DNA from: Dyella jiangningensis
GTDB lineage: Bacteria > Pseudomonadota > Gammaproteobacteria > Xanthomonadales > Rhodanobacteraceae
DNA length: 64,000 nucleotides
Direction of reading: 5' to 3'
NCBI RefSeq assembly: GCF_003264855.1
Contig: NZ_NFZS01000001.1
Location: forward strand, 2,294,001 to 2,358,000
Below, piece by piece: positions 9,311-18,130 of this stretch; the stretch's first letter is position 1; the number at the start of each line of letters is the position of its first letter. Both the position numbers and the translations under genes were made by a program. Under the pieces are notes generated by a model. It ran no database searches. It had not been told where the DNA came from and saw only the letters and a program-made list of their open reading frames with translations.

Positions 9311-10359
9311 GCGCTGACGCCTCCTTCCGCGGCTTGGCGCAGCGATGCCTGCATGCGATGCCTCAGGTACCACTGCGCCGCGCCATGCACGCCGTGCTGG
9401 CCGTGTTCCGTCACCCACACCGGCACCTGCGCCAGCAGCGTGCGCGCGCTTCGTCCATGCAGGAACCGTACGGCGAAGGCGCTGCGCTTGAGCAGATCGA
9501 ACAGTGATGACAGGAAGCCGCCGGCGAGATAGACGCCGCCGCTCGCCATGAATGCCATCGCGAGGTTGCCGGTAAAGCTGCCCAGTGCCGCGCAGAACAT
9601 CTCCACGGCTTCCACGGCGAGGGCATCCGTGCACGCGACGGCGGCCGCGGTGACTGCCTCGGGCGTTGCCAGTTTCGGCGTTTCGCCCTGCAGCGCGCAC
9701 AGCGTGGCATAGATGGTCAGGAGGCCTGGCCCTGACACGAGGTGTTCGAACGGCACGTATCCGCCATCGGGTGCCAGATGCGCGAGCACTTCGCGTTCGC
9801 GCACCGAGTTCGGCGCGAAATCCATCTGGCCCGCTTCCGTCGCGAGCACGACGCCGCCGGCCGCACCGGGGATGTGGACGGCGGCGCCCAGGCCCGTGCC
9901 CGGCCCGATCACCAGGGTGGGTCCGCCGAGCTGCGCGTCCGGCCCGCACAAGTGGCGCCCGCCATCAGCGAGCGGACCATCGAGGGCATAGGCCAGTGCT
10001 TCGAAATCGTTGAGCACCGCGACGTCATCCAGGCCAAGTGCGTGACGCAATGGGGTCAACTGGATGGGCCAGGGCAGGTTGTCGTTGGCGACCTCGTCGC
10101 CGACGATCTGACCCGCGCAGGCCAGCACGCAGTGCTTCACCGGAGCCCGCACTTCGGCGTCGATGAAGGCTTTTAGAAGCGTCGAAAGCGACGGAAACGC
10201 CGCGCATGCGAACACACGGTAGGCCAGCGTCTCGATGCCGCGTGGCGCGTCATGCGAGACGCGCATCCATGCGACACGACCGTGCGTGCCGCCGATGTCG
10301 GCCGCCAGAAACGGCACGGCTGCTATCCCCGCCAGTCGATCCGGAAAGTCCGTGGCCAC
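9307..10359 (-). CDS. glk: Glucokinase (Glk family)
   Basis: A 350-residue cytoplasmic sugar kinase of the PF02685 glucokinase family. The N-terminal phosphate-binding motif is FLAADIGGTHGRVAW (residues 17-31); LVIGPGTGLGAAVHIPG and TEAGQMDFAPNSVRE match the family's glycine-rich and sugar-binding motifs. It would phosphorylate glucose, or possibly glucosamine, with ATP at C6. It is the first gene of a two-gene unit with GH20, overlapping it by 4 bp. A perfect 16-bp palindrome lies 47 bp upstream of the ATG, suggesting control by a LacI-type repressor that is not encoded in this window. GlcN as a substrate is inference from the neighbours. Confidence 0.9.
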   Translation of the reverse strand: MATDFPDRLAGIAAVPFLAADIGGTHGRVAWMRVSHDAPRGIETLAYRVFACAAFPSLSTLLKAFIDAEVRAPVKHCVLACAGQIVGDEVANDNLPWPIQLTPLRHALGLDDVAVLNDFEALAYALDGPLADGGRHLCGPDAQLGGPTLVIGPGTGLGAAVHIPGAAGGVVLATEAGQMDFAPNSVREREVLAHLAPDGGYVPFEHLVSGPGLLTIYATLCALQGETPKLATPEAVTAAAVACTDALAVEAVEMFCAALGSFTGNLAMAFMASGGVYLAGGFLSSLFDLLKRSAFAVRFLHGRSARTLLAQVPVWVTEHGQHGVHGAAQWYLRHRMQASLRQAAEGGVSA

Positions 10360-10405
10360 GTCCCGAGCGCCCCCGCATTGGAACTGTCATCAGGTTGGAG
10401 CCTTG

Positions 10406-10421
10406 TTGACACCGGTGTCAA
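10406..10421. promoter_or_regulatory. LacI-type operator candidate upstream of glk
   Basis: TTGACACCGGTGTCAA is a perfect 16-bp palindrome with a CG centre, as is usual for LacI-family operators. It lies 47 bp upstream of the glk ATG, where a repressor would cover the promoter. No lacI-type gene is in the window. Confidence 0.65.
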
Positions 10422-10750
10422 GCGGTGGCGCAACATGGGTGGGGATGGGCCTGGCAGGGGATGCCGGGCAGGGGTGTGTGGGAGGGATCGGTCGTCAAGG
10501 AAGCACTGTCGGCATCCATGCGCTGCGGTGCCCGGCGTATCGCGGACGCCCATCGGACAGGTCATGGCGGCGGCACGAAGCGCCGAACACGCGGAACGCG
10601 AGGCGCCGCATGGCTGAGTCTGCCAACGAATACCTGGCACTCCTTGCCGGCGTCATCGGTTGGGCGCCGTGCTCGCGAATGGACGTCCAGGCGTCCGCCA
10701 ACCGGCAGGCCAAAGGGAGCCGACGGGTCGTGCGTGTACCCGCACGAGGT

Positions 10751-10789
10751 TGGCGCCTCCTTCCCGCATGAGCGAGGACGGAGGCGCCA
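10751..10789 (-). terminator. Hairpin after GH76 gene
   Basis: A 10-bp perfect stem (TGGCGCCTCC/GGAGGCGCCA) with a 19-nt loop, 6 nt beyond the GH76 stop on the minus strand. There is no U-run, so its strength as a terminator is uncertain. Confidence 0.5.
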
Positions 10790-10795
10790 CGGGGT

Positions 10796-12709
10796 TTACT
10801 CGACGATGTTCGCCGTGACGTGGTACACGCGCCCACCCCAGCCATCATCGGGGAAGGCATCCGACACTTTCACGTAGACCGGCTTGGCGCCGTTCGATGC
10901 GGCGCCGAGGTACGGCGTCAGGTCGATGGTGCGATCGGCCTTGTTCGAGCCATCAGTGATGCGACGGGTCTCCTGCAGCACGGTCGTCCAGTGCGCGTTG
11001 TCGCTGCTGACCTGCACCACGAACTCGGCGTCGATGGTCAGCGTGACCTGCGCTGACGTCGTATCGGCCGGCAGGGGGAACCGATAGGTGAAGTGCGCAT
11101 TGCCGTCGGCAAAGCGGTTCTGCACGCCGTTGCTCTGCGATCCATCGGGATCGAACAGCCACGGAACCTCATCCACCGTACCCGTATCGAAATCGATCTT
11201 GTGCGCGACCAGCACGTCGGCCTGGGTGTTGAAGTAAAGCCCGGCCGCGGCGACGTTCGCGGTGACCATGTGATGGCCATCCGTGGCGGAGCTGGGCACC
11301 GTGACGGTCAACGGGGCCGTACTGCTGACCGGCATGGCATTGCCATGCGGCTGCAGGCGCAGCATGGTGGCGCGCGGCGTGACGTTCCAGCCGGCCGGAA
11401 CATCGATGGAAGCGAGCGCCTGCAGCGGGAAGAAGCCGGTCGCCGATGCGCCGAGGTCGATGGCGATCGTCGTGATGCCCGATGCGGCCGGCATGATCAC
11501 CGGTTGTGCCGGGGACATCGTCGCCGCCAGCGACTCCTGCGGCGTCACGATCGGCACGTTGCCGACGAGGGCACTGAGTGCGCTGGCCTGCGTGCGCCAG
11601 TCGAACACGTTGGGATGGTCGTTGCCGGTGGCGCCGGACCAGCGCGTGCCGAGCCGGCCGGCGGCGTCGCGGTCGTTGTTCCAGATGCCTTCGGCCTGCT
11701 GGGCGAGGAACGCCGCATAGCGCGGATTGTGGGTGGTGTCGACCAGGTCGGTCCAGTAGCGCATGAAAATGCCCTTGAACTGCTTGGCATTGTCGTCGCA
11801 GGTCTGGGTGATCACGTCGCAGGCTTCGCTGAGGACGCCGTTGGTCACCAGCGCGTTGGGCCCGATGGCCGCATCCGCCAGTTGCCGCACGCTCGCCAGG
11901 ATGCCGGGATCGCGCGTGGCGCGCCACAGCTCGAGTCCTGCGCCGATGGCCAGGCCCTGGTTGTAGCTCCACACGTTCTGCCCGTTGTTGGTGCAGGCAT
12001 TGGTGAGGCCATCGTTCACCAGGCCATTGGCATTGATCATGCCGCTGTTCTGGAACCACGACCATGCCGTGCGTGAACGGCTCAGCCATACCGTGTCGCC
12101 CGGGATGCGGTTATGCAGTTCGGCGGTGAGGCGAATCCACAGGCCGTTGGTGACCGCGTTCTTGTAGGTGCGCTCGGCGTTCCACCACACGCCACCACTG
12201 CACGTGCTGGTGTCCCAGAATCCGTCGACGTAGTTGGCGATGGTCACGGCCATGTCCAGGTACTTCGGGTTCCTGGTCAGGTCATAGGCCTGCACCCAGG
12301 TCAGGCCCCACCATTCGGAATCGTCGATCGCCCGGCTGGTGAAGTTGCCCAGCAGCGGGTCGCCCGACAATACGCCTCCGGGAAACGCCCCTTTGTCTTT
12401 TTCGAAGGTGTTGTCCAGCTCGCCGAGATAGCGGCGGTCGCCGGTGCGCCGCATGTAGTCGCCGATGGTCTGCAGTGCGACCGCCGAATTCCACCAGCTG
12501 GAGGGAAACCATGCCTTGTTGGGATCGTAGGACCCCATCAGCACGTCCGCCGCGACCCTGGCGCGGGCGACGGCGGTCGAGCCGTCTGCTCGCGGACTGT
12601 CGGGAGAGGCGAGGTCGGCTGCCGCCGCAGGGAAGGCGGCAGCCACGACCATCAGGCTGGCCGCGGCGAGCAATGTCCGGACTCGTATATGCAAGGCTTC
12701 GAGATTCAT
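10796..12709 (-). CDS. GH76 family alpha-1,6-mannanase-like secreted protein
   Basis: A 637-residue exported protein. The start at 12709 gives a signal peptide (RVRTLLAAASLMVVAAAFPAAAA). Residues 40-400 match the alpha/alpha-barrel of GH76, with W-rich motifs (KAWFPSSWWNSAVALQTIGD) and the catalytic Asp pair in SRAIDDSEWWGLTW. GH76 enzymes cut alpha-1,6-mannan, the backbone of fungal cell-wall mannoprotein. An NPCBM-associated/NEW3-like segment follows (PAGWNVTPRATMLRLQPHG, about 450-530), then a C-terminal beta-sandwich that may bind carbohydrate. It has its own promoter region with two palindromes upstream. Family assignment is fairly firm; substrate is inferred. Confidence 0.82.
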   Translation of the reverse strand: MNLEALHIRVRTLLAAASLMVVAAAFPAAAADLASPDSPRADGSTAVARARVAADVLMGSYDPNKAWFPSSWWNSAVALQTIGDYMRRTGDRRYLGELDNTFEKDKGAFPGGVLSGDPLLGNFTSRAIDDSEWWGLTWVQAYDLTRNPKYLDMAVTIANYVDGFWDTSTCSGGVWWNAERTYKNAVTNGLWIRLTAELHNRIPGDTVWLSRSRTAWSWFQNSGMINANGLVNDGLTNACTNNGQNVWSYNQGLAIGAGLELWRATRDPGILASVRQLADAAIGPNALVTNGVLSEACDVITQTCDDNAKQFKGIFMRYWTDLVDTTHNPRYAAFLAQQAEGIWNNDRDAAGRLGTRWSGATGNDHPNVFDWRTQASALSALVGNVPIVTPQESLAATMSPAQPVIMPAASGITTIAIDLGASATGFFPLQALASIDVPAGWNVTPRATMLRLQPHGNAMPVSSTAPLTVTVPSSATDGHHMVTANVAAAGLYFNTQADVLVAHKIDFDTGTVDEVPWLFDPDGSQSNGVQNRFADGNAHFTYRFPLPADTTSAQVTLTIDAEFVVQVSSDNAHWTTVLQETRRITDGSNKADRTIDLTPYLGAASNGAKPVYVKVSDAFPDDGWGGRVYHVTANIVE

Positions 12710-12818
12710 GATCGGAAGCGCTCCTTTCGGATACCCACGAGGGGATGGGGCGGCATTGCCCCTCAGTCCACGGCCGGAGCGTGGGCGGTGATCCGGCCTG
12801 GAAGCGTGCACGCATGGG

Positions 12819-12832
12819 GCCGTCTAGACGGC
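12819..12832. promoter_or_regulatory. 14-bp palindrome upstream of GH76 gene
   Basis: GCCGTCTAGACGGC, a perfect palindrome 110 bp upstream of the GH76 ATG. It could be an operator or a leader hairpin. Confidence 0.35.
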
Positions 12833-12910
12833 TATCCCAAAAGCGCAGTGAAACCCTTCATCGCCGGCCATCCACCATGGGCGGCCGACGACTTCCCCTG
12901 TTTCAACGGC

Positions 12911-12928
12911 ATTTAGATCGATCTAAAT
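12911..12928. promoter_or_regulatory. 18-bp palindrome upstream of GH76 gene
   Basis: ATTTAGATCGATCTAAAT is a perfect 18-bp palindrome in a locally AT-rich stretch about 200 bp upstream of the GH76 ATG. Shape and position fit a repressor or activator site. It differs from the glk palindrome, which suggests separate control. Confidence 0.5.
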
Positions 12929-13286
12929 TAGATACCTAAAAAAAGGCCATCACGTCATGGACCCGGCGTTCGGATACTTGGCGATCATGCCTCCGCGCAA
13001 CTCTAACCCTCTTCGGTGCTGCAATGCTTGCTGCATTGCAAAAGTCCACCACTCGCTACTCATGGGCGAGTCTTGAGGGGAACGAATGCTTCAGTTCGCT
13101 GTGCGACAGGATGCTCATGGATGATTTGCGTGGACGCGGAAGCCGCCATCGCGACGCCCATGCCGGTGTCCTGCCGCGACTTTCGATGCATGACCGCTGG
13201 CGCATCGCGTGCACGAGAGAACTCCGCTCCGTGGAACGGCATCGTACCGATGCCATTTCGCCAGAGCTGCCTGCTCATCGATGCGT

Positions 13287-14894
13287 CTACTCCAGCGGCA
13301 GTCCCGCATCGCGCAGGCGTTGGCGCAGGCCATCCAGCTTGTCGCCGTACCGTGCGCTGCGTGCCGTGTCACGGCGCAGCGGCTGGCGCACCTGCGCGGC
13401 GCTCGGTGCGCTCAATACGGTGCGCGCCGTCTTGTGGAAGGCGAGGCAGGCGGGGTCGAACGGCAGGTCGCAGAAGTCCAGCAGTCGCCGGATGACGGGC
13501 TCGGGCTCATCCACCAGCGATTCGTAGGGAAGATCGAGCACGCGGTCGGGATATCGCTGCAGCCAGAAGCGGGTAAGGCGCGTGAAGTCGATGCAGTAGT
13601 CGGCCATCTCGTCGAGATCGCAGGTGAAGCCGGTCTGCTCGGTGAAGCATTGGCGATAGCACGCCAGGCAGGTCTCGACCGGATCCCGGCGAACGATGAC
13701 CACGCGCGCGGCCGGTAGCATCGTCAGTGCCGCTCCCACGAGGTACCAGGTCACCAGGCTCTTGTCGGTGAAGCGCGGTTTGACCTTGCGCCACAAAGCG
13801 GTGCGCACGAGATACTCGCGGCCCAGCCGTTGCCAGTCACCGGCGCTGGCGTCGGGCGCCCACAACGGGAAGGCCGAATGGCGGCGGCGCGTTTCCGCGT
13901 CGATCACCTCCGGCATGTCCTTGATCTCGTTCGCGCCCTCGACGTCCGGATGCGACGCGAGGATCTGCTCGACCAGCGTCGAGCCGGAACGCGGGATGCT
14001 GACGATGAAGATGACTTCGCGGCCCAGCCCGGGATCCAGCGGCGCCGGCATGTCGTTGGCGAAGATGCGCTGGATCGCGTCCACGCGCCGGCGTTCTCCC
14101 GCGGCGTCCCACGTCACCCGTTCGCGGCGCGAGGCATTGGCGCGCCGGAACGTCTCGAATGCTTCGCGATAGTCGCCCTGATCTTCTTGCGCTTTCGCCA
14201 GGGTAAAGCCGAGCAGTTCGCGATGACGCGCCGGCAAGCCTTCACGAGCCAGCGCGCGCTGGAGGCTGGCCGCGTCCGTTGCGTCGAAACGCACGGTGTT
14301 GAGATTCGACAGGCCGAACCATCCTTCGGCGTTGACCGGATCCCTTCGCAACACCTCGCGAAAACCCGCCACGGCGTGATCGATCTCGCCGAGGCTAGCC
14401 TGCGCCTTGGACAACGACAGTCGGGCCGGCACGTGCGCCGGATCGAGTTCGAGTGCGCGGTGCAGGGCGGCAACCGCCTCGGCGGTGCGTGTCACCCTGG
14501 CCAGTGCTTCACCGAAGTTGAACCAGGCCGGGGCCGATTGCGGCTGCAGTTCGCACGCCTGCCGCATATGCGCCAGGGCCTGGTCGATGCTGCCGCGCTC
14601 GAACAATGCGATGCCGAGGCAGACATGCAGGTCGGAATCGTGGGGCCACACCGGCAGCACGCGCTGGAAACAGTCGATGGCCTGCGTGTGATTGCCGCGG
14701 CGCTGGGACACCATGCCCAGCATGCGGGTGGCAGTGGGCTCGTTCGGCACGAGGGCGAGCACGCCGATCAGGGATCGCTCCGCCGCATCGAAGGCATGGC
14801 GCGACCATGCTTCGCGCGCCTGCGCCAGCATGCGCTCGGCCTGCGCGGAAAGCGGTTGCCGCGGCATGTCGTGCGCTGACCGAGGTTCTGTCAT
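13287..14894 (-). CDS. TPR-repeat sulfotransferase
   Basis: A 535-residue protein. Residues 20-230 form about six tetratricopeptide helices (for example PTATRMLGMVSQRRGNHTQA and DLHVCLGIALFERGSIDQAL). Residues 290-520 form a sulfotransferase domain with the PAPS-binding loop FIVSIPRSGSTLVEQI and a second 3'-phosphate motif near VVIVRRDPVETCLACYRQ. Such proteins transfer sulfate from PAPS to an unknown acceptor; the TPR part may bind it. No signal peptide is seen. In Xanthomonadales such genes often sit beside TonB receptors, as here, but a good terminator between the two indicates a separate transcript. Acceptor unknown. Confidence 0.87.
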   Translation of the reverse strand: MTEPRSAHDMPRQPLSAQAERMLAQAREAWSRHAFDAAERSLIGVLALVPNEPTATRMLGMVSQRRGNHTQAIDCFQRVLPVWPHDSDLHVCLGIALFERGSIDQALAHMRQACELQPQSAPAWFNFGEALARVTRTAEAVAALHRALELDPAHVPARLSLSKAQASLGEIDHAVAGFREVLRRDPVNAEGWFGLSNLNTVRFDATDAASLQRALAREGLPARHRELLGFTLAKAQEDQGDYREAFETFRRANASRRERVTWDAAGERRRVDAIQRIFANDMPAPLDPGLGREVIFIVSIPRSGSTLVEQILASHPDVEGANEIKDMPEVIDAETRRRHSAFPLWAPDASAGDWQRLGREYLVRTALWRKVKPRFTDKSLVTWYLVGAALTMLPAARVVIVRRDPVETCLACYRQCFTEQTGFTCDLDEMADYCIDFTRLTRFWLQRYPDRVLDLPYESLVDEPEPVIRRLLDFCDLPFDPACLAFHKTARTVLSAPSAAQVRQPLRRDTARSARYGDKLDGLRQRLRDAGLPLE

Positions 14895-14948
14895 GTCGTC
14901 ACCGGCAAGAATCGATTCAGCAGACTATACAAGTCGCGCAAGCGCCGC

Positions 14949-14974
14949 AAAAAAACGCCGGGCAGGGCCCGGCG
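14949..14974 (-). terminator. Rho-independent terminator of the TonB receptor gene
   Basis: 8-bp stem CGCCGGGC/GCCCGGCG with a 3-nt loop, followed on the minus strand by seven T. It lies 25 nt after the receptor stop: a strong intrinsic terminator. Confidence 0.85.
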
Positions 14975-14998
14975 CGGGGAAGGGAGGTCTGCGGGTCG

Positions 14999-17900
14999 TC
15001 AAAAATCGTAGGCCACCGAGAACCTGACATAGCGTGGCGAGAGCGTGTCCTGCACCCGGCCGAAGTCGGGATTGGGGCTGGAGGTGGTGCCGAAGAAGTC
15101 GTTGTAGAAAACCGGCGTCTGCTGATCGAGCAGGTTGAACACCGCGAGGTTGAAATCGAGCTTGTGATCGGCCCAGCCCGGTTTGTAATCCACGTTGAGG
15201 CCCACCTGATGCGTCCACGGCAGGCGTCCCAGCGAACCCGGCGGAACCGGTTCGCCGCCGCACCAGTAATACGTGTGCGAGCCATGCAGCGCCAGCTGGT
15301 TCGGGCCGTAGCCACCGCGGCAAAGCACCGGCGTGCCGGAGGCAATGTAGAGGTTGGCGCCCAGCGTCCAGTCCGGAGCGACCTGATAGGCGCCGTAGAT
15401 CTTGAACTGGTGCCTGCGATCGTTGGGCAGCACGCCGGAGGAGTACTCCATGCGCTCGGGGAAGTCCCAGCCGGTGGTGAGCGATTCGTACGAGCCGCCC
15501 TGCTGCGAATACGTGCTGACCGGGCCTTCGTCGTTACCCCAGGTGCGGGAGAACATGTAGTCGAACTTGGCGAACCACTTGCCGTCCCACGCGTGTTCCA
15601 GCGAGAGGTCGAGCGAGTAGTAGCGGCGCGTCGGTCCCTTCGGGAAGCCCTGGTCCTTGGCGCTGAGCGTCACCGGCACGAGCGCGCCGGTGGGCGACTG
15701 CATCCACAGGTTGCTGGTCTCGCCCGGGTTGATCAGCACCAGGCTCTGCGCCCACTGGCTGCAGGTGTCGGGCGTCATGTAGGCATAGCCTTGGGCACGC
15801 CCGGCCGCGCATTCGATCTGGATGTCGTCGAAGTCGTCGATGATTCGGTTCATGCGCTGGTACGTGCCGGTCGCGCCGAACACCCACGGCGTCCCCAGCA
15901 TCTCGAACTGCTGCTGCAGGCCCAGCACGTAGTTGTCCGAGTACTCGGCCTTGATGTTGCGCGAGGCGGACACGCGCGGATCCTTGGCCTGGCCGTATTC
16001 GCTGTCGATCGATACGCCCGTCGACGGATTCTGCGGCAGCGGCGTGAAGCCGGTCGGCGCGCCGGTGGCGGGATCGATGCCGGTGTAGGTGCCATACACA
16101 CCGGCGTTCGTCACCGGCGCGGCGATGGACAGCGCCACCTGTTCCGGCAGCGCGAGGTAATAGCGGCCCGCATTGCCGAACACCTTCAGCGAGGAGTCGC
16201 CGTGCACGTCCCAGCTGAAGCCCAGGCGCGGCGCCCACTGCGGCTTGGTCAGGCGGATGTACGGCACGCCCGAGGCGTCGTAGTTGGTGAACTGGTCGTT
16301 GCGAATGCCCAGGTTCAATAGCAGGTTGGGCGTCACCTGCCAGTTGTCCATGATGTACTGCGCACGTTGCGCGACGCGCACGGACGCCACGCTGATGTCG
16401 GTGTGCTGCTGCACGTAATAGCAGCGAACGGTGCCCGTGGAATCCGGATGGCACTGGGTCGATGGCGCCACGTAGGGCGGAACGTTCGGGTCCACGCCGA
16501 ACACCGGCGAGCCGGGGTCGCTCTGCCCGTAGATCCACTGGTATCCCGGGCCCGGATTCACCGAGCCGTCGTTGATGTCCCTGGAGTTGATGTTGTCGAT
16601 GCCGACCTGGAAATCGTGGTCGCCCAGTTTGTAGTCGAGGTCAAGCCGGTAGTTGGTTACCGACTCCTTGTGGTTGGGGTCGGTGATCGTCGAGTTGATC
16701 TGCGAGTTGGAGATGCCGCCAGGCGGCACGAACGCCGGATCCTGCACCGAACTGCTGGCGATGTGCGGCAGCAACGGGTCAAAGCCCTCGTAGCCCGGCT
16801 GGCTCGTGTAGTACGAGCCGTGCATCTTGCCGACCATGGCGTTCAGGGTCAGGTTGTCGGTGAGGTACGAGGTGTAATTGGCCACCCAGACCTTGAAGGT
16901 GGTCCGCTTGATCTGGTCGAGGCTGTTGAAGTCGCCCGGCTTCAGGGTGTCGTAGTCGAAGTCGTAGATGGTGCCGGCGGTCTTGTGCGAGTTCTGCACG
17001 TAGCTCGCGCTCAGCACGTTGCTGTCGTTGATGTTCCAGTTGAACTTCGTATAGAACTTCGGATCGTGCACCTTCCACGTTTCGGTCGTGGCGGTGCTGC
17101 TGAACTCCGACGTGGTGCGGTAGTGGGAGTCGTCCTGCTCCAGGCCGATGTAGAAGAACAGCTTGTCCTTGATCAGCGGGCCGCTGATGTAGGCGTCGTA
17201 GATCGTCTCGCTGCTGTCGTTGTTGTTGCGATAGACGGCGAGATCGCCAGGCCGGTTGCCCTGGCTGCTCACCAGCTTGTTGGCGTAGTAGTAGTTGTCG
17301 GGATCGTTGCGCAGGCTGCCCGGCTGCCACAGGGCGCGGGCGCCGAAATGCCACTCGTTGTCGCCGCTCTTGCCGATCTGGTTGATCACGCCGCCGATGG
17401 AGCGTCCATAGCGCGCGTCGTAACCGCTGATGAAGGTCTGCTGCTGCTCGATCGCGCCATAGGGCAGGGAGATGCCGCCCTGGTTGTTGAGCAGCTCGGT
17501 GGTGTTCATGCCATCGAGGTAGTACGCGTTCTCGGCCGTCGATGCGCCGCCGAACACCAGGTTCGGCGTGCCCAGCGGGCCGGTGCCGATTTCGGGCGAA
17601 CCCAGGTTGACGCCCGGCGCCAGCAGGGCGATGTCCTCGGCGGTGCGCTGCAACGGCAGCTGCTGCAACTGCTTTGCCGTGATGGTGGTCACCTGGTTGG
17701 TGGTGCTTACGTCGATCGGCGGAAGCGCATTGCCCGTGACGCTGATGGTGCCGAGCGTACGCGCTCCCGTGGTCGCGCCCGGGGCGGCGAAATCGACGGC
17801 CACCGCGCCGGCGGCCGCCGGGCTTACGCCGCTGCGCGAATCCACGACCTGGCCGTTCTGCAGCAGCGACACGGTGTACGTGCCCACCGGCAGCGTCACC

Positions 17901-18130
17901 GAATATTTGCCGGATGTGCCCACGTCGATGGTGCGGTTGAAGCCCGAGCCGCCGGTGATCTGGACGGACTCGCCGGCCACCGCGGGCACCGTGCCGTAGA
18001 TGGTGCCGCTGGTCGCCTGTGCCCATGCGCCGCCGGCGACGCCGAAGAGGATCGAGCCAATGGCAAACGGTAGTGCCTTGTTCTTGAGTACATGCTGGGG
18101 ACGCAACGTACGCAAAGATTTGCCCTTCAT
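14999..18130 (-). CDS. TonB-dependent receptor with carboxypeptidase-regulatory-like N-terminus (Oar type)
   Basis: A 1,043-residue outer-membrane receptor. Signal peptide KNKALPFAIGSILFGVAGGAWAQ; residues 30-110 form a small beta-sandwich (IYGTVPAVAGESVQITGG, YSVTLPVGTYTVSLLQNGQ) like the carboxypeptidase regulatory domain of Oar-like proteins; then a plug (ITAKQLQQLPLQRTAEDIAL, YYLDGMNTTELLNNQGG) and a long beta-barrel ending RYVRFSVAYDF. Oar-like receptors are linked to peptide or protein uptake. A GTG at 18142 is an alternative start. Its promoter module (18410-18478) matches that of dgcN without gaps, which suggests control by the same LysR protein and a ligand related to D-glutamate or glutamyl polymers. 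The ligand is inference. Confidence 0.9.
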   Translation of the reverse strand: MKGKSLRTLRPQHVLKNKALPFAIGSILFGVAGGAWAQATSGTIYGTVPAVAGESVQITGGSGFNRTIDVGTSGKYSVTLPVGTYTVSLLQNGQVVDSRSGVSPAAAGAVAVDFAAPGATTGARTLGTISVTGNALPPIDVSTTNQVTTITAKQLQQLPLQRTAEDIALLAPGVNLGSPEIGTGPLGTPNLVFGGASTAENAYYLDGMNTTELLNNQGGISLPYGAIEQQQTFISGYDARYGRSIGGVINQIGKSGDNEWHFGARALWQPGSLRNDPDNYYYANKLVSSQGNRPGDLAVYRNNNDSSETIYDAYISGPLIKDKLFFYIGLEQDDSHYRTTSEFSSTATTETWKVHDPKFYTKFNWNINDSNVLSASYVQNSHKTAGTIYDFDYDTLKPGDFNSLDQIKRTTFKVWVANYTSYLTDNLTLNAMVGKMHGSYYTSQPGYEGFDPLLPHIASSSVQDPAFVPPGGISNSQINSTITDPNHKESVTNYRLDLDYKLGDHDFQVGIDNINSRDINDGSVNPGPGYQWIYGQSDPGSPVFGVDPNVPPYVAPSTQCHPDSTGTVRCYYVQQHTDISVASVRVAQRAQYIMDNWQVTPNLLLNLGIRNDQFTNYDASGVPYIRLTKPQWAPRLGFSWDVHGDSSLKVFGNAGRYYLALPEQVALSIAAPVTNAGVYGTYTGIDPATGAPTGFTPLPQNPSTGVSIDSEYGQAKDPRVSASRNIKAEYSDNYVLGLQQQFEMLGTPWVFGATGTYQRMNRIIDDFDDIQIECAAGRAQGYAYMTPDTCSQWAQSLVLINPGETSNLWMQSPTGALVPVTLSAKDQGFPKGPTRRYYSLDLSLEHAWDGKWFAKFDYMFSRTWGNDEGPVSTYSQQGGSYESLTTGWDFPERMEYSSGVLPNDRRHQFKIYGAYQVAPDWTLGANLYIASGTPVLCRGGYGPNQLALHGSHTYYWCGGEPVPPGSLGRLPWTHQVGLNVDYKPGWADHKLDFNLAVFNLLDQQTPVFYNDFFGTTSSPNPDFGRVQDTLSPRYVRFSVAYDF

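Larger units (their letters stand above)
10360..10795. other. Intergenic region between glk and GH76 genes
   Basis: About 436 bp without a convincing gene. It holds the glk operator palindrome (10406-10421) near its left end and the GH76 terminator hairpin (10751-10789) near its right end. Open frames in the middle have no recognisable protein features. Confidence 0.6.
12710..13286. other. Intergenic region upstream of GH76 gene
   Basis: About 577 bp without a convincing gene. It holds two perfect palindromes (12819-12832 and 12911-12928), an AT-rich stretch at 12911-12945 that is the likeliest GH76 promoter, and the 3' flank of the sulfotransferase gene. Frames at 13016-13280 look like chance. 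Confidence 0.55.

Noticed and set aside
10235-10771. Open frames in the glk-GH76 intergenic region
   Set aside because: No domain, signal or ribosome site; the region contains an operator and a terminator hairpin instead.
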